Under the pieces are notes generated by a model that did no database searches, had not been told where the DNA came from, and was given only the letters and a program-made list of their open reading frames with translations. Positions 56,619 to 64,000 of a stretch of DNA of 64,000 nt are shown piece after piece; position 1 is the stretch's first letter; each line of letters opens with the position of its first letter. This stretch comes from Micromonospora humi (GTDB lineage Bacteria; Actinomycetota; Actinomycetes; Mycobacteriales; Micromonosporaceae). Both the position numbers and the translations under genes were made by a program. The stretch covers positions 186,001 through 250,000 of the forward strand of contig NZ_FMDM01000001.1 of the NCBI RefSeq assembly GCF_900090105.1, in the 5' to 3' direction.

Positions 56619-56728
56619 ACCCGGCGGTCTCCTCGCCGACGACCGGCGATTTCGCCGATGCGGTCGGCGGGCCGGGCATCGATGCTGACGCATGTCGATG
56701 TTCCCCCGCCCGGCAAGGAGTGACCGAC

Positions 56729-57625
56729 GTGCCCACCACCGCCACCCGCCCCCGCATCCCCGTCCGTGCCCTGGCCCGGCTCGCCGTGGCGGCCGTGCTC
56801 GCCGCCGGCGGCGCACTGGCCGTCCCGTCCGCGGCGGCCGCCGCCGACAACCCCTACCAGCGCGGCCCGGCGCCGACCGTCGCCGTCCTCGAGGCCAGCC
56901 GCGGGCCGTTCGCCACCTCGTCCTACAGCGTCTCCGCGCTGAGCGTCACCGGCTTCGGCGGTGGCGTCGTCTACTACCCGACCAGCACCGCCGAGGGCAC
57001 CTTCGGGGCGGTCGCCATCTCGCCCGGCTACACCGCCACCTGGTCCAGCCTGAGCTGGTTGGGCCCGCGGATCGCCTCGCACGGCTTCGTGGTGATCGGC
57101 ATCGAGACCAACACCCTGCTGGACCAGCCGGACAGCCGGGGCCGCCAGCTCCTGGCCGCGTTGGACTACCTGGTGCAGCGCAGCTCGGTGCGCGGCCGGA
57201 TCGACGCCGGTCGGCTCGCCGTGGCCGGACACTCGATGGGCGGCGGGGGCAGCCTGGAGGCCGCCGCGGCGCGGCCGTCCCTGCAGGCCGCCGTCCCGCT
57301 CGCACCGTGGAACCTGGACAAGACCTGGTCGGGGGTACGGGTGCCGACGCTCATCGTGGGCGGTGAGAGCGACTCGATCGCGCCGGTCGCCACCCACTCC
57401 GTCCCGTTCTACACCAGCATCCCGGCCTCGTCGGAGAAGGCGTACCTGGAGTTGAACGGCGCCAGCCACTTCTTCCCGCAGACCGTGAACACGCCGACGG
57501 CCAGGCAGACCGTGGCCTGGTTGAAGCGTTTCGTCGACGACGACACCCGCTACGAGCAGTTCCTCTGCCCCGGTCCGAGCGGCAGCGCGATCGAGGAGTA
57601 CCGCAACACCTGTCCCAGCTCCTGA
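56729..57625 (+). CDS. Secreted cutinase, PET-hydrolase-like (TfCut2/Cut190 type)
   Basis: Protein of 298 residues. A signal peptide ends at PSAAAAA before [11 protein letters not shown]. It follows Thermobifida cutinase/PETase (type I) closely: [40 protein letters not shown], then [14 protein letters not shown]. The catalytic triad is Ser169 (GHSMGGGGS), Asp215 (GGESDSIAP) and His247 (GASHFFP); Tyr101 and Met170 are at the oxyanion hole. Trp193 ([11 protein letters not shown]) matches the flexible tryptophan of the family. Cys280/Cys295 match the C-terminal disulfide. GTG 56729 has AAGGAG 8 bp upstream. Its natural substrate is probably cutin or other polyester; activity on PET needs testing. 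Confidence 0.95.
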   Translation: MPTTATRPRIPVRALARLAVAAVLAAGGALAVPSAAAAADNPYQRGPAPTVAVLEASRGPFATSSYSVSALSVTGFGGGVVYYPTSTAEGTFGAVAISPGYTATWSSLSWLGPRIASHGFVVIGIETNTLLDQPDSRGRQLLAALDYLVQRSSVRGRIDAGRLAVAGHSMGGGGSLEAAAARPSLQAAVPLAPWNLDKTWSGVRVPTLIVGGESDSIAPVATHSVPFYTSIPASSEKAYLELNGASHFFPQTVNTPTARQTVAWLKRFVDDDTRYEQFLCPGPSGSAIEEYRNTCPSS

Positions 57626-57633
57626 CGCCGGTT

Positions 57634-57665
57634 CCGGGGGCGGCCGCCACGGCGGTCGCCCCCGG
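57634..57665 (+). terminator. Hairpin after the cutinase gene
   Basis: Arms 57634-57647 and 57652-57665 pair in 13 of 14 positions, with a 4-nt loop. It starts 8 bp after the stop codon. No U-tract is present, as is common in these genomes. Confidence 0.65.
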
Positions 57666-57715
57666 GCTGCGCGTGCGTCCTTTCCGGCCGGTTGCCGATG
57701 GGTGACACTGGACGC

Positions 57716-60433
57716 ATGGTTACTGCATCGACAGTGCAAATAGCCTTGCGCGGTCGGGCCGACGAGTGCGCCGCGATCCGGCGCCTCCTCGAGCAGGCCG
57801 ACGGCGGCGCGTTGCTCTGCCACGGCCCGCCCGGCTCGGGGCGCAGCGCGCTGCTGGCGTACGCCCGGCGGGAGGGCGGCGACCGCGCGGTGCTCACCGG
57901 CGCCGGCCTCGCCGACGAGGCGGCCCTGCCCTACGCCGGGCTGCACCGCCTGCTCGACCCGGTGCTCGACGCGGCCCGGGCGCTGCCGACCCGCCAGCGG
58001 CGGTTGCTGCGCCGCGCGCTCACCGGTGGGGAGTGCCCGTCCGACCAGCGGCTGGCCCTCGCCGCGGCGGTACGCTCCGTGCTCGCCGCCACGGCGCGCG
58101 ACCGCCCCCTGCTGTGCACCGTGGACGACGTCGACCTCGGCGACCGGCAGACCGCCTGGACGCTGGCGGTGGTGGCCCGCCGGCTGCGCCGGCTGCCGGT
58201 GACCCTGCTGCTCACCGCCGGCGTGCCGGCGCCGGTCGACGGCATCCCGGCGCACCGGCTGCGCCCACTCGACCCGCACCAGTGCCGGGCACTGCTCGCC
58301 GACCGCCGGGACCCACCGCCACCGGCCCGGGTGGCCGCCGCCCTCGCCGCGCTCGGCGGTGGCAACCCGCAGGCGCTGACCGACCTGGCCGAGGCGCTCA
58401 CGCCGGCCCAGTGGCAGGGCGAGGAGCCGCTGCCCGACGCGCCGCCGGCGGACGGCGCGCTCGGCGCCGCGTACCGCGCCCGCCTCGACCGGTTACCGGC
58501 GTCGACACGCCGGATGGTGCTGCTGGCAGCGCTCGACACCGACGACGACCCGCGCACCCTGGTCCACGCCGCGCGGTCGGTCGGCCTGACCGTCGACGCG
58601 CTCGCTCCGGCCGAGGCCGCCGGCCTGCTGCGGACCGGTCCGGCGGGCGTGACGTTCCCGCACCCGCTGGCCCGCACCATGATCGAGGCCGTCGCGCCGT
58701 TGGCCGAGCTGCGCGCGGCCCACCTGCTGCTGGCCGGGGCACACGGCATCGGGCCGCTGCGCCGTACCCTGCACCGCGCCGCCGTCGCCGACGGCCCGGA
58801 TCCGGCGCTCGCCGCCGAGCTGGAGGCGGTCGCCGAACGGACCACCGAGCGGGCCGGCGCGATCGCCGCGCTGCGCCGCGCCGCGGAGCTGACCGTCGAG
58901 CCGGCGCGCGCGGCGGAACGGATGGTGGCGGCCGCCCGCCACGCCTGGGCCGGGGGCGACCCGGCACAGGCGCGGGACCTGCTGCGCCGGCTGCCGACCG
59001 CCGCCGCTGGCGGCCCGGTCGACCTGCTGCGGGGCGACATCCAACTGCGCTGCGAGGCCCCGGGTGCCGCGGTGGCCACGCTGCTGGCCGCCGCGGACGC
59101 CCTCGCCCCGACCGACCGGCGGCAGGCCCTGCTCGCGTTGGTCCGCGCCGGGGAGGCCATCTGCGTCACCGGCGACCACTACCGCTACGCCGAGGTGGCA
59201 CGCCGTGCGGAGGCGCTGCGCGGCACCGGGGACCCGCCGGACGTCGAACTGCTGGCCACGTTCGCCACGGGGGTCGGTGCGACACTGCGCGGCGACCACG
59301 CGTGGGGCGGTCCGGCGCTGCGGCGGGTCGTGGTTCTCGGTGGCCGGCTCGCCGGACCGGCGCCCGGCCCGGCCGCGCTGGTGTGTGCCGCCGCGGCCGG
59401 ACTGCTGGTGGCGGTGGACGGCGCCGCCCACCACCTCGCCGGGCGGGCCGTGGCCTCGGCGCGGGCCCGTGGTGAGCTGTCGCTGCTGCCCCGGGCCCTG
59501 GAGCTGCGGGCGGTGGCGGAGTACTGGTTGGGTCGACACGAGCTCGCGGCGGAGACCGCCCGCGAGGGGCTGCGGGTGGCCCGGTCCACCGGGCAGGACG
59601 CCGGTGCCCAGGTGCACCTGGGCATCCTCGCGGTGCTGGCCGCCGTGCGGGCGGACCGGGCCACCGCGCTCGCGCGGATCGCCGAGATCGGTGACCGTGC
59701 CGCTCCCGGCAGCCGGCCGGACGCCTACGCGCGCTGGGCGCTCGGGGTGCTCGACCTGGTCGACGGGCGGCACGCCGACGCCGCCGCCCGGCTGGCCGCG
59801 CTCGCCCGCGTCGGCACCGGCCGGGGACAGGTGCTGGTGCAGGTCATGGCCACCCCGTACCTGGTTGAGGCCGCCGCCCACGACGGTGGCCGGCCCACCG
59901 CCGCGCTGGCGGTCTTCGACCACTGGGCCAGCAGCACCGCCAGCCCGTCCCGCCGGGCGCTCGCCGCCCGCTGCCGCGCCCTGCTCGCGCCCCGGGGCGG
60001 CGCCGAGGCCGAACGGGAGTTCCGCACGGCGCTACGGCTGCACCCGGCCGACACCGACCGCTTCGAGCGGGCCCGCACCGAGTTGCTGTTCGGCTGCGAG
60101 CTGCGGCGCAGCCGCCGGCCGCGCGACGCCCGGGCACACCTGCACCGGGCCCGGGAGGCGTTCCTCCTGCTCGGCGCCACGGTCTGGGGCGAGCGGGCGG
60201 GCGAGGAGCTGCGCGCGGCGGGGGAGTCGGTCGGGGCGGTGCGACGGCCACCGGAGCTGCTGTTGACCGGGCAGCAGCTGCACATCGCCCGACTGGTCGC
60301 CGAGGGGGCGACCAACCGGGAGATCGCCGTCCGGATGTCGTTGTCCATCCGGACCGTCGACCACCACCTGCGCAACGTCTTCCACCGGCTCGGCGTGCGC
60401 TCCCGTACCGAGCTGGCCCGCCTCCTCGCCTGA
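57716..60433 (+). CDS. LuxR-type transcriptional regulator of the LAL family (AAA ATPase + HTH)
   Basis: Protein of 905 residues. The N-terminal STAND/AAA region has the P-loop GPPGSGRS (residues 37-44) and a Walker-B-like LLCTVDDVDLGD. A large helical TPR-like middle follows, and the C-terminal LuxR HTH reads LTGQQLHIARLVAEGATNREIAVRMSLSIRTVDHHLRNVFHRLGVRSRTELARLLA. ATG 57716 is chosen; upstream ATG 57698 and TTG 57692 are alternatives and no strong ribosome site is seen. It is probably the pathway-specific activator of the oxygenase cluster that follows on the same strand. LAL proteins are typical of polyketide clusters. Confidence 0.92.
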   Translation: MVTASTVQIALRGRADECAAIRRLLEQADGGALLCHGPPGSGRSALLAYARREGGDRAVLTGAGLADEAALPYAGLHRLLDPVLDAARALPTRQRRLLRRALTGGECPSDQRLALAAAVRSVLAATARDRPLLCTVDDVDLGDRQTAWTLAVVARRLRRLPVTLLLTAGVPAPVDGIPAHRLRPLDPHQCRALLADRRDPPPPARVAAALAALGGGNPQALTDLAEALTPAQWQGEEPLPDAPPADGALGAAYRARLDRLPASTRRMVLLAALDTDDDPRTLVHAARSVGLTVDALAPAEAAGLLRTGPAGVTFPHPLARTMIEAVAPLAELRAAHLLLAGAHGIGPLRRTLHRAAVADGPDPALAAELEAVAERTTERAGAIAALRRAAELTVEPARAAERMVAAARHAWAGGDPAQARDLLRRLPTAAAGGPVDLLRGDIQLRCEAPGAAVATLLAAADALAPTDRRQALLALVRAGEAICVTGDHYRYAEVARRAEALRGTGDPPDVELLATFATGVGATLRGDHAWGGPALRRVVVLGGRLAGPAPGPAALVCAAAAGLLVAVDGAAHHLAGRAVASARARGELSLLPRALELRAVAEYWLGRHELAAETAREGLRVARSTGQDAGAQVHLGILAVLAAVRADRATALARIAEIGDRAAPGSRPDAYARWALGVLDLVDGRHADAAARLAALARVGTGRGQVLVQVMATPYLVEAAAHDGGRPTAALAVFDHWASSTASPSRRALAARCRALLAPRGGAEAEREFRTALRLHPADTDRFERARTELLFGCELRRSRRPRDARAHLHRAREAFLLLGATVWGERAGEELRAAGESVGAVRRPPELLLTGQQLHIARLVAEGATNREIAVRMSLSIRTVDHHLRNVFHRLGVRSRTELARLLA

Positions 60434-60624
60434 GGCGCGCCGGGCGGAGCCGGCCACGGCGCGGCGCGTCGAGGCCGGCGGCCGACGCCGTGCCACCGGC
60501 CGGGACCGGTGGCGTCGCGGCGGCGTCACCACCGGGCGACACCGCCCGGTGCGCCGGTGACGGGCGGGTGACGCGGGCTCCGGCAGGGTCGCGGCACGAG
60601 GACGGCACGGCGCGAGGGGACGGC

Positions 60625-62904
60625 ATGATCAGGACGATGCTCCGGCTGCGCGCGCACCCGGGATGCGAGCCCGCCGTGGGGCCCGCCTGGGAGATGATCG
60701 CCGGGCAGCTCGGCGCGCTCCCCGGCGGCCTCCGGCACGAGCTGCTGGCCGACGCGCTGGACCCGTACGGCTTCGTCGTGGTCACCGAGTGGGTCGACGA
60801 CGAGGCGCTGCGCGCCTACCGGGACGGCCCGGTGGCCGCCCGCCTGGCCGACCTGCTCCGGCCGCTGACCGAACCGGCCGGTCCGTCCGACTACCCGCCG
60901 ATGCGGGAGGACGGCGACGGCGACGGCCCGGTCTACGTGGACGTCGAGCTGACCGTGCCGCGGGACCGGCTCGCCGAGTTCCACCGGGGCTACCCCGAGG
61001 TGGTGCGGCGGATGGCGGCGATACCCGGCTACCGACGCGAGCAGCTGCTCCGCGTACCCGGCTCCGACACGCACCACATCTTCGCGGAGTGGGACGCCGC
61101 CGCGCCGTTCCTCGACTGGATCGCCGATCCGGCGCACGCCTCGGCGCAGGCCGGCCCGATCGCGCCGTTCCTTCTCGACATCCGCCGCCGCCTGTTCCAC
61201 GTCGTGCCCGGTGGGGACGACCGGCGACCCCACACCACCGGCAGGGAGGCCGACGTGCAGAGGACAACGGACGTACTGGTCGTCGGGGCGGGCCCCACCG
61301 GGCTGACCGCCGCCGTCGAGCTGGCCCGGCGCGGCATCGACTGCCGGGTGATCGACAAGCGGGCGACCCCGGCCGGGCAGGCGGACAAGGCGATCGGCGT
61401 GCACTGCCGGACCATGGAGATCTGGGAGGAGCAGGGCGTCGTCCGGGAAGCCATGGACGCCGGCATCTGGCTCACCGGCAACATGGTCTTCGTCAACGGC
61501 GAGCAGACCCACCGGATGAGCTGGGAGCTGCCCGGCCTGCCCTACGCCCACCTCGGGCTGCCGCAGTACGAGACCGAACGCATCCTCACCGCCCGACTGG
61601 CCACGCTCGGGGTGCGCCCGCGGCTCGGCGCCGAACTGGTCGACTTCACCCAGGACGCGGACGGGGTGACCGCCACCGTGCGCACCGCCGACGGCGCCAC
61701 CGAGACGGTGCGCGCGACGTACCTGGTCGGCTGCGACGGCGCGCACAGCCGGGTCCGGGACCGGCTCGGCCTCACCTTCACCGGCGGCCTGGGGCGGTTC
61801 CCGCAACTGTTCATGCTCGTCGACGTGGATGTCGACTGGGACATGCCCGACGGGCACCTGCTGCGCTTCCTGCACACCACCGACGGGCGGATGGACGGGA
61901 TGCTGGTCTGCGTGCCGCTGCGCGGCGCGCACCGCTACCGCATCGCCACCCTGGCCCCGCCCCGGTTCTTCGCCCGCACCGGCGGGCAGGACGCCCCGCC
62001 CGGCTTCAGCGAGGAGCTCGGCGAGCCGACCCTCGACGACGTGCAGGCCGCCCTCGACCGCCTCGCTCCGCCCGGCACCCGGGCGACGAACCTGCGCTGG
62101 TCGTCGGTGTTCCGGATCAGCCACGGCATCGTCGACCGCTACCGCCAGGGCCGGGTCTTCGTCGCCGGCGACGCCGCCCACCTGCACCCGCCGGCCGGCG
62201 GCCAGGGCATGAACACCGGCATCCAGGACTCCTGGAACCTGGCCTGGAAGCTGGCCCTGGCGGTACGCGGGCAGGCCGCCCCCGGCCTGCTGGACAGCTA
62301 CGAGGCGGAACGGCGCCCGGAGGGCGAGGAGATCGTCGGCCGCGCGGTGCGGATGGCCGGCACCGAGGAGGTGGACCGGGCCGACCTGGAACGGCAGTTC
62401 CTCCAGGAGATGTCGTTGCTGCTCAGCTACGCCGGCAGTCCGCTGGTCGGGGAGACCGTCTCCGACCCGGCCGCGCTCGGTGACGCGCCTCGCCCCGGCG
62501 ACCGCGCGCCGGACGTCGAGGGTCTGCGCCGACGCGGCGTCGGGCACCCGCTGCGGCTGCGGGACCTGACCCGGGGCACCCGGCACACGCTGCTGCTCTA
62601 CGCCGACGCCACGGCCGACGCGGCGGAGCTGGCCGGGTTCGCCGACCTCTGCGCCGACGCGCGGCGGCAGGCCGGCGGGGAACTCGACGCGTACCTGCTG
62701 CTCGACCCGGACGTCGCCGAACCGCGCCGGGCCGGCCCGCCGGTGCTGCGCGACGGCGACCGCCGCTTCCGCGCCGGGTACGGCCTGGCCGGCACCGGGC
62801 TCTACCTGATCCGCCCGGACGGGCACGTCGGGTTCCGCGGCGCCCCGGTCGACGCCGACGCGCTGCGCAAGCACCTGCACCTGATCTTCGGCGGCCCGCG
62901 GTGA
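60625..62904 (+). CDS. Two ABM domains fused to an FAD-dependent aromatic monooxygenase
   Basis: Protein of 759 residues. Residues 1-80 and about 103-190 are two antibiotic-biosynthesis-monooxygenase (ABM, dimeric alpha/beta-barrel) modules (IRTMLRLRAHPGCEPAV; VYVDVELTVPRDRLAEF). From about residue 212 is a PHBH/TfdB-type FAD monooxygenase: DVLVVGAGPTGLTAAVELARRG (GxGxxG at 221-226), GCDGAHSRVRDRLG (DG motif), FVAGDAAHLHPPAGGQGMNTG (GD motif) and a C-terminal thioredoxin-like domain. Such enzymes hydroxylate or cleave anthracycline and pentangular polyketide rings. ATG 60625 follows GAGGGGACGG. An in-frame GTG at 61255 with GGGAGG before it could start a separate FAD enzyme. A 4-bp overlap leads to the next gene. 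Confidence 0.9.
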   Translation: MIRTMLRLRAHPGCEPAVGPAWEMIAGQLGALPGGLRHELLADALDPYGFVVVTEWVDDEALRAYRDGPVAARLADLLRPLTEPAGPSDYPPMREDGDGDGPVYVDVELTVPRDRLAEFHRGYPEVVRRMAAIPGYRREQLLRVPGSDTHHIFAEWDAAAPFLDWIADPAHASAQAGPIAPFLLDIRRRLFHVVPGGDDRRPHTTGREADVQRTTDVLVVGAGPTGLTAAVELARRGIDCRVIDKRATPAGQADKAIGVHCRTMEIWEEQGVVREAMDAGIWLTGNMVFVNGEQTHRMSWELPGLPYAHLGLPQYETERILTARLATLGVRPRLGAELVDFTQDADGVTATVRTADGATETVRATYLVGCDGAHSRVRDRLGLTFTGGLGRFPQLFMLVDVDVDWDMPDGHLLRFLHTTDGRMDGMLVCVPLRGAHRYRIATLAPPRFFARTGGQDAPPGFSEELGEPTLDDVQAALDRLAPPGTRATNLRWSSVFRISHGIVDRYRQGRVFVAGDAAHLHPPAGGQGMNTGIQDSWNLAWKLALAVRGQAAPGLLDSYEAERRPEGEEIVGRAVRMAGTEEVDRADLERQFLQEMSLLLSYAGSPLVGETVSDPAALGDAPRPGDRAPDVEGLRRRGVGHPLRLRDLTRGTRHTLLLYADATADAAELAGFADLCADARRQAGGELDAYLLLDPDVAEPRRAGPPVLRDGDRRFRAGYGLAGTGLYLIRPDGHVGFRGAPVDADALRKHLHLIFGGPR

Positions 62905-63221
62905 ACCGGGTGCGCACGGTGCTGGCGATGCGGACCCGGGAGGGCTGCGAGGAGCGGTTCGAGGCGGAGTGGCGCGCCGCCGCCGAGGAGATCCGCACCC
63001 TGGACGGCTGCCTGCACCAGGACCTGGTCCGCGACGCCGACGACCCGCGCGTCTATCTGGTGATCAGCGACTGGGCGGACCGGGAGCGGTTGGACGCGTT
63101 CGGCCGCAGCGCGCACCGCGACCGGCTGCTGCGGGTGGTCCGGGAGCTGCGCGAGTCCGCCGAGCGACACACCTACCAGGTGCTGCACAGCGTGACCGGC
63201 GAGCCGGGGGAGGCCCGATGA
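62901..63221 (+). CDS. Single-domain antibiotic-biosynthesis monooxygenase (ABM)
   Basis: Protein of 106 residues, MNRVRTVLAMRTREGCEERF, with the ABM fold pattern RTLDGCLHQDLVRDADDPRVYLVISDWADRERLDAFGRSAHR. GTG 62901 overlaps the preceding stop by 4 bp. ABM proteins act as cofactor-free quinone-forming oxygenases or as cyclases in aromatic polyketide pathways. Together with the two ABM modules in the preceding gene this makes three in a row. It overlaps the P450 ATG by 4 bp (ATGA). Confidence 0.9.
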   Translation: MNRVRTVLAMRTREGCEERFEAEWRAAAEEIRTLDGCLHQDLVRDADDPRVYLVISDWADRERLDAFGRSAHRDRLLRVVRELRESAERHTYQVLHSVTGEPGEAR

Positions 63222-64000
63222 CCGACGACGTCGTACCGGCGAGTGAGCTGTACACGGACGCGTTCGCGGCCGATCCCTATCCCACGTTCGCCCGGCTGCG
63301 GGCGCAGCGGCCGGTCTGCCCGGTCGGCTCGCCGCGCTTCGACTCGTGGTTGATCACCCGCTTCGACGACGCGCGCACGGCGCTGACCGATCCGCGCCTG
63401 TCCAAGGACCTCTACGGGCCCGACCAGCACTACCTGCGGATCTTCGGCCCGAACTCGGAGGGGTTGAACCGCAACATGCTCAACTCGGACCCGCCGGAGC
63501 ACACCCGCCTGCGCCGGGTCGTGTCGCAGGCGTTCGCGCCGCGGCGGATCGAGGCGCTGCGTCCCCGGGTGGCCGCGATCGTCGACCAGCTGATCGACAA
63601 GATGGTTCCGCAGGGTGCGGCGGACCTGATGCGGGACTTCGCCATCCCGCTGCCGATGACGGTCATCTGCGAGCTGCTCGGCGTCCCGCCGGCCGACCAC
63701 GACCGGGTGCTCGACTGGACCCAGGTGATCCGCACCTCCGGCTCGACCAGCCGGCCCCCGGCCGAGGAGCGGGCCGCGGTGCAGGAGGCCCAGCTGCGGC
63801 TGCACCACTACCTGGCCGACCTGGTCCGGGCCAAGCGCGACGACCCGGCGGACGACATCATCGGCGCGCTGGTGGACGCGGTCGACCGGGACCGGACGCT
63901 GTCCGAGGCGGAGCTGGTCACCACCACGTTCCTGCTGCTGTTCGCCGGTCACCAGACCACCGCCGACTTCCTCGGCAACGCGGTGCTGGCGCTGCTCACC
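63218..64000 (+). CDS. Cytochrome P450 (N-terminal part, cut by window edge)
   Basis: The first 261 residues of a bacterial P450. The C-helix region is LNSDPPEHTRLRRVVSQAFAPRR, and the I-helix oxygen-binding motif is LLFAGHQTTADF. The haem-binding Cys and K-helix lie beyond the window. ATG 63218-63220 overlaps the ABM stop. A P450 following an ABM-FMO fusion is usual in tailoring sections of type II polyketide clusters. Substrate unknown. Confidence 0.93.
   Translation, partial: MTDDVVPASELYTDAFAADPYPTFARLRAQRPVCPVGSPRFDSWLITRFDDARTALTDPRLSKDLYGPDQHYLRIFGPNSEGLNRNMLNSDPPEHTRLRRVVSQAFAPRRIEALRPRVAAIVDQLIDKMVPQGAADLMRDFAIPLPMTVICELLGVPPADHDRVLDWTQVIRTSGSTSRPPAEERAAVQEAQLRLHHYLADLVRAKRDDPADDIIGALVDAVDRDRTLSEAELVTTTFLLLFAGHQTTADFLGNAVLALLT

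Overview
The window looks like chromosome of a high-GC filamentous actinomycete, most likely Micromonosporaceae (a Micromonospora-like organism). The reasons are GC content above 70%, third-position G/C bias, many GTG starts, dense 4-bp stop/start overlaps, a nrdAB operon behind a cobalamin riboswitch, and many secreted polysaccharide hydrolases. The genus is an inference, not a measurement. I see no rRNA, tRNA, CRISPR array, transposase or integrase.

1-13.5 kb is part of a specialised-metabolite cluster that I cannot match to a named product. A minus-strand operon, leaving the window on the left, encodes a cyclitol module (DegT/DnrJ aminotransferase and myo-inositol-1-phosphate synthase). 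It also encodes an acyl side-chain module: a BtrH-like acyltransferase fused to a carrier domain, two AMP-forming ligases, a free acyl carrier protein, a fold-III PLP decarboxylase and two acyl-CoA dehydrogenase-like enzymes. Divergently transcribed are a GT2 glycosyltransferase, a stand-alone NRPS-type condensation protein and an MFS exporter. The divergent promoter carries tandem heptads with 11-bp period facing both ways, as expected for a SARP-type activator. The whole resembles the butirosin side-chain logic (acyl-ACP, decarboxylation on the carrier, BtrH transfer to an amine) rebuilt around an inositol-derived aminocyclitol.

13.6-17.3 kb holds class Ia ribonucleotide reductase (nrdA, nrdB). 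Its control region has a good -35/-10 promoter, two NrdR-type boxes 32 bp apart, and a B12 riboswitch. 17.4-26.4 kb holds a PrsW-like membrane protease whose 3' end is built from a palindromic repeat, a P450, and a copper/haem operon (PCuAC chaperone, Tat-exported DyP peroxidase, CopC, CopD/CtaG, PepSY protein). A SCO5389-family protein follows.

26.5-42.7 kb is mostly housekeeping and accessory genes: a giant single-chain acyl-CoA carboxylase (BC-BCCP-CT), DUF2188, a streptogrisin-type protease with propeptide, a methyltransferase, an MFS sugar-efflux-type transporter, a DUF1800/DUF1501 pair, an FMN glutamate-synthase-like protein, an ECF sigma factor with a membrane partner, a lipoprotein and a DUF5872 protein.

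42.7-57.6 kb is a polysaccharide region. A xylan/hemicellulose locus (GH10, GH5-CBM13, LacI regulator, ABC sugar importer, GH3) is followed by an envelope or exopolysaccharide unit (membrane protein, processive GT2 synthase, GH26) and a cutinase with strong similarity to PET hydrolases. From 57.7 kb a second biosynthetic cluster starts: a LuxR/LAL regulator, a double-ABM/FAD monooxygenase fusion, a free ABM protein and a P450 cut by the window edge. That set is typical of tailoring genes in type II polyketide clusters, but no PKS gene is in view.
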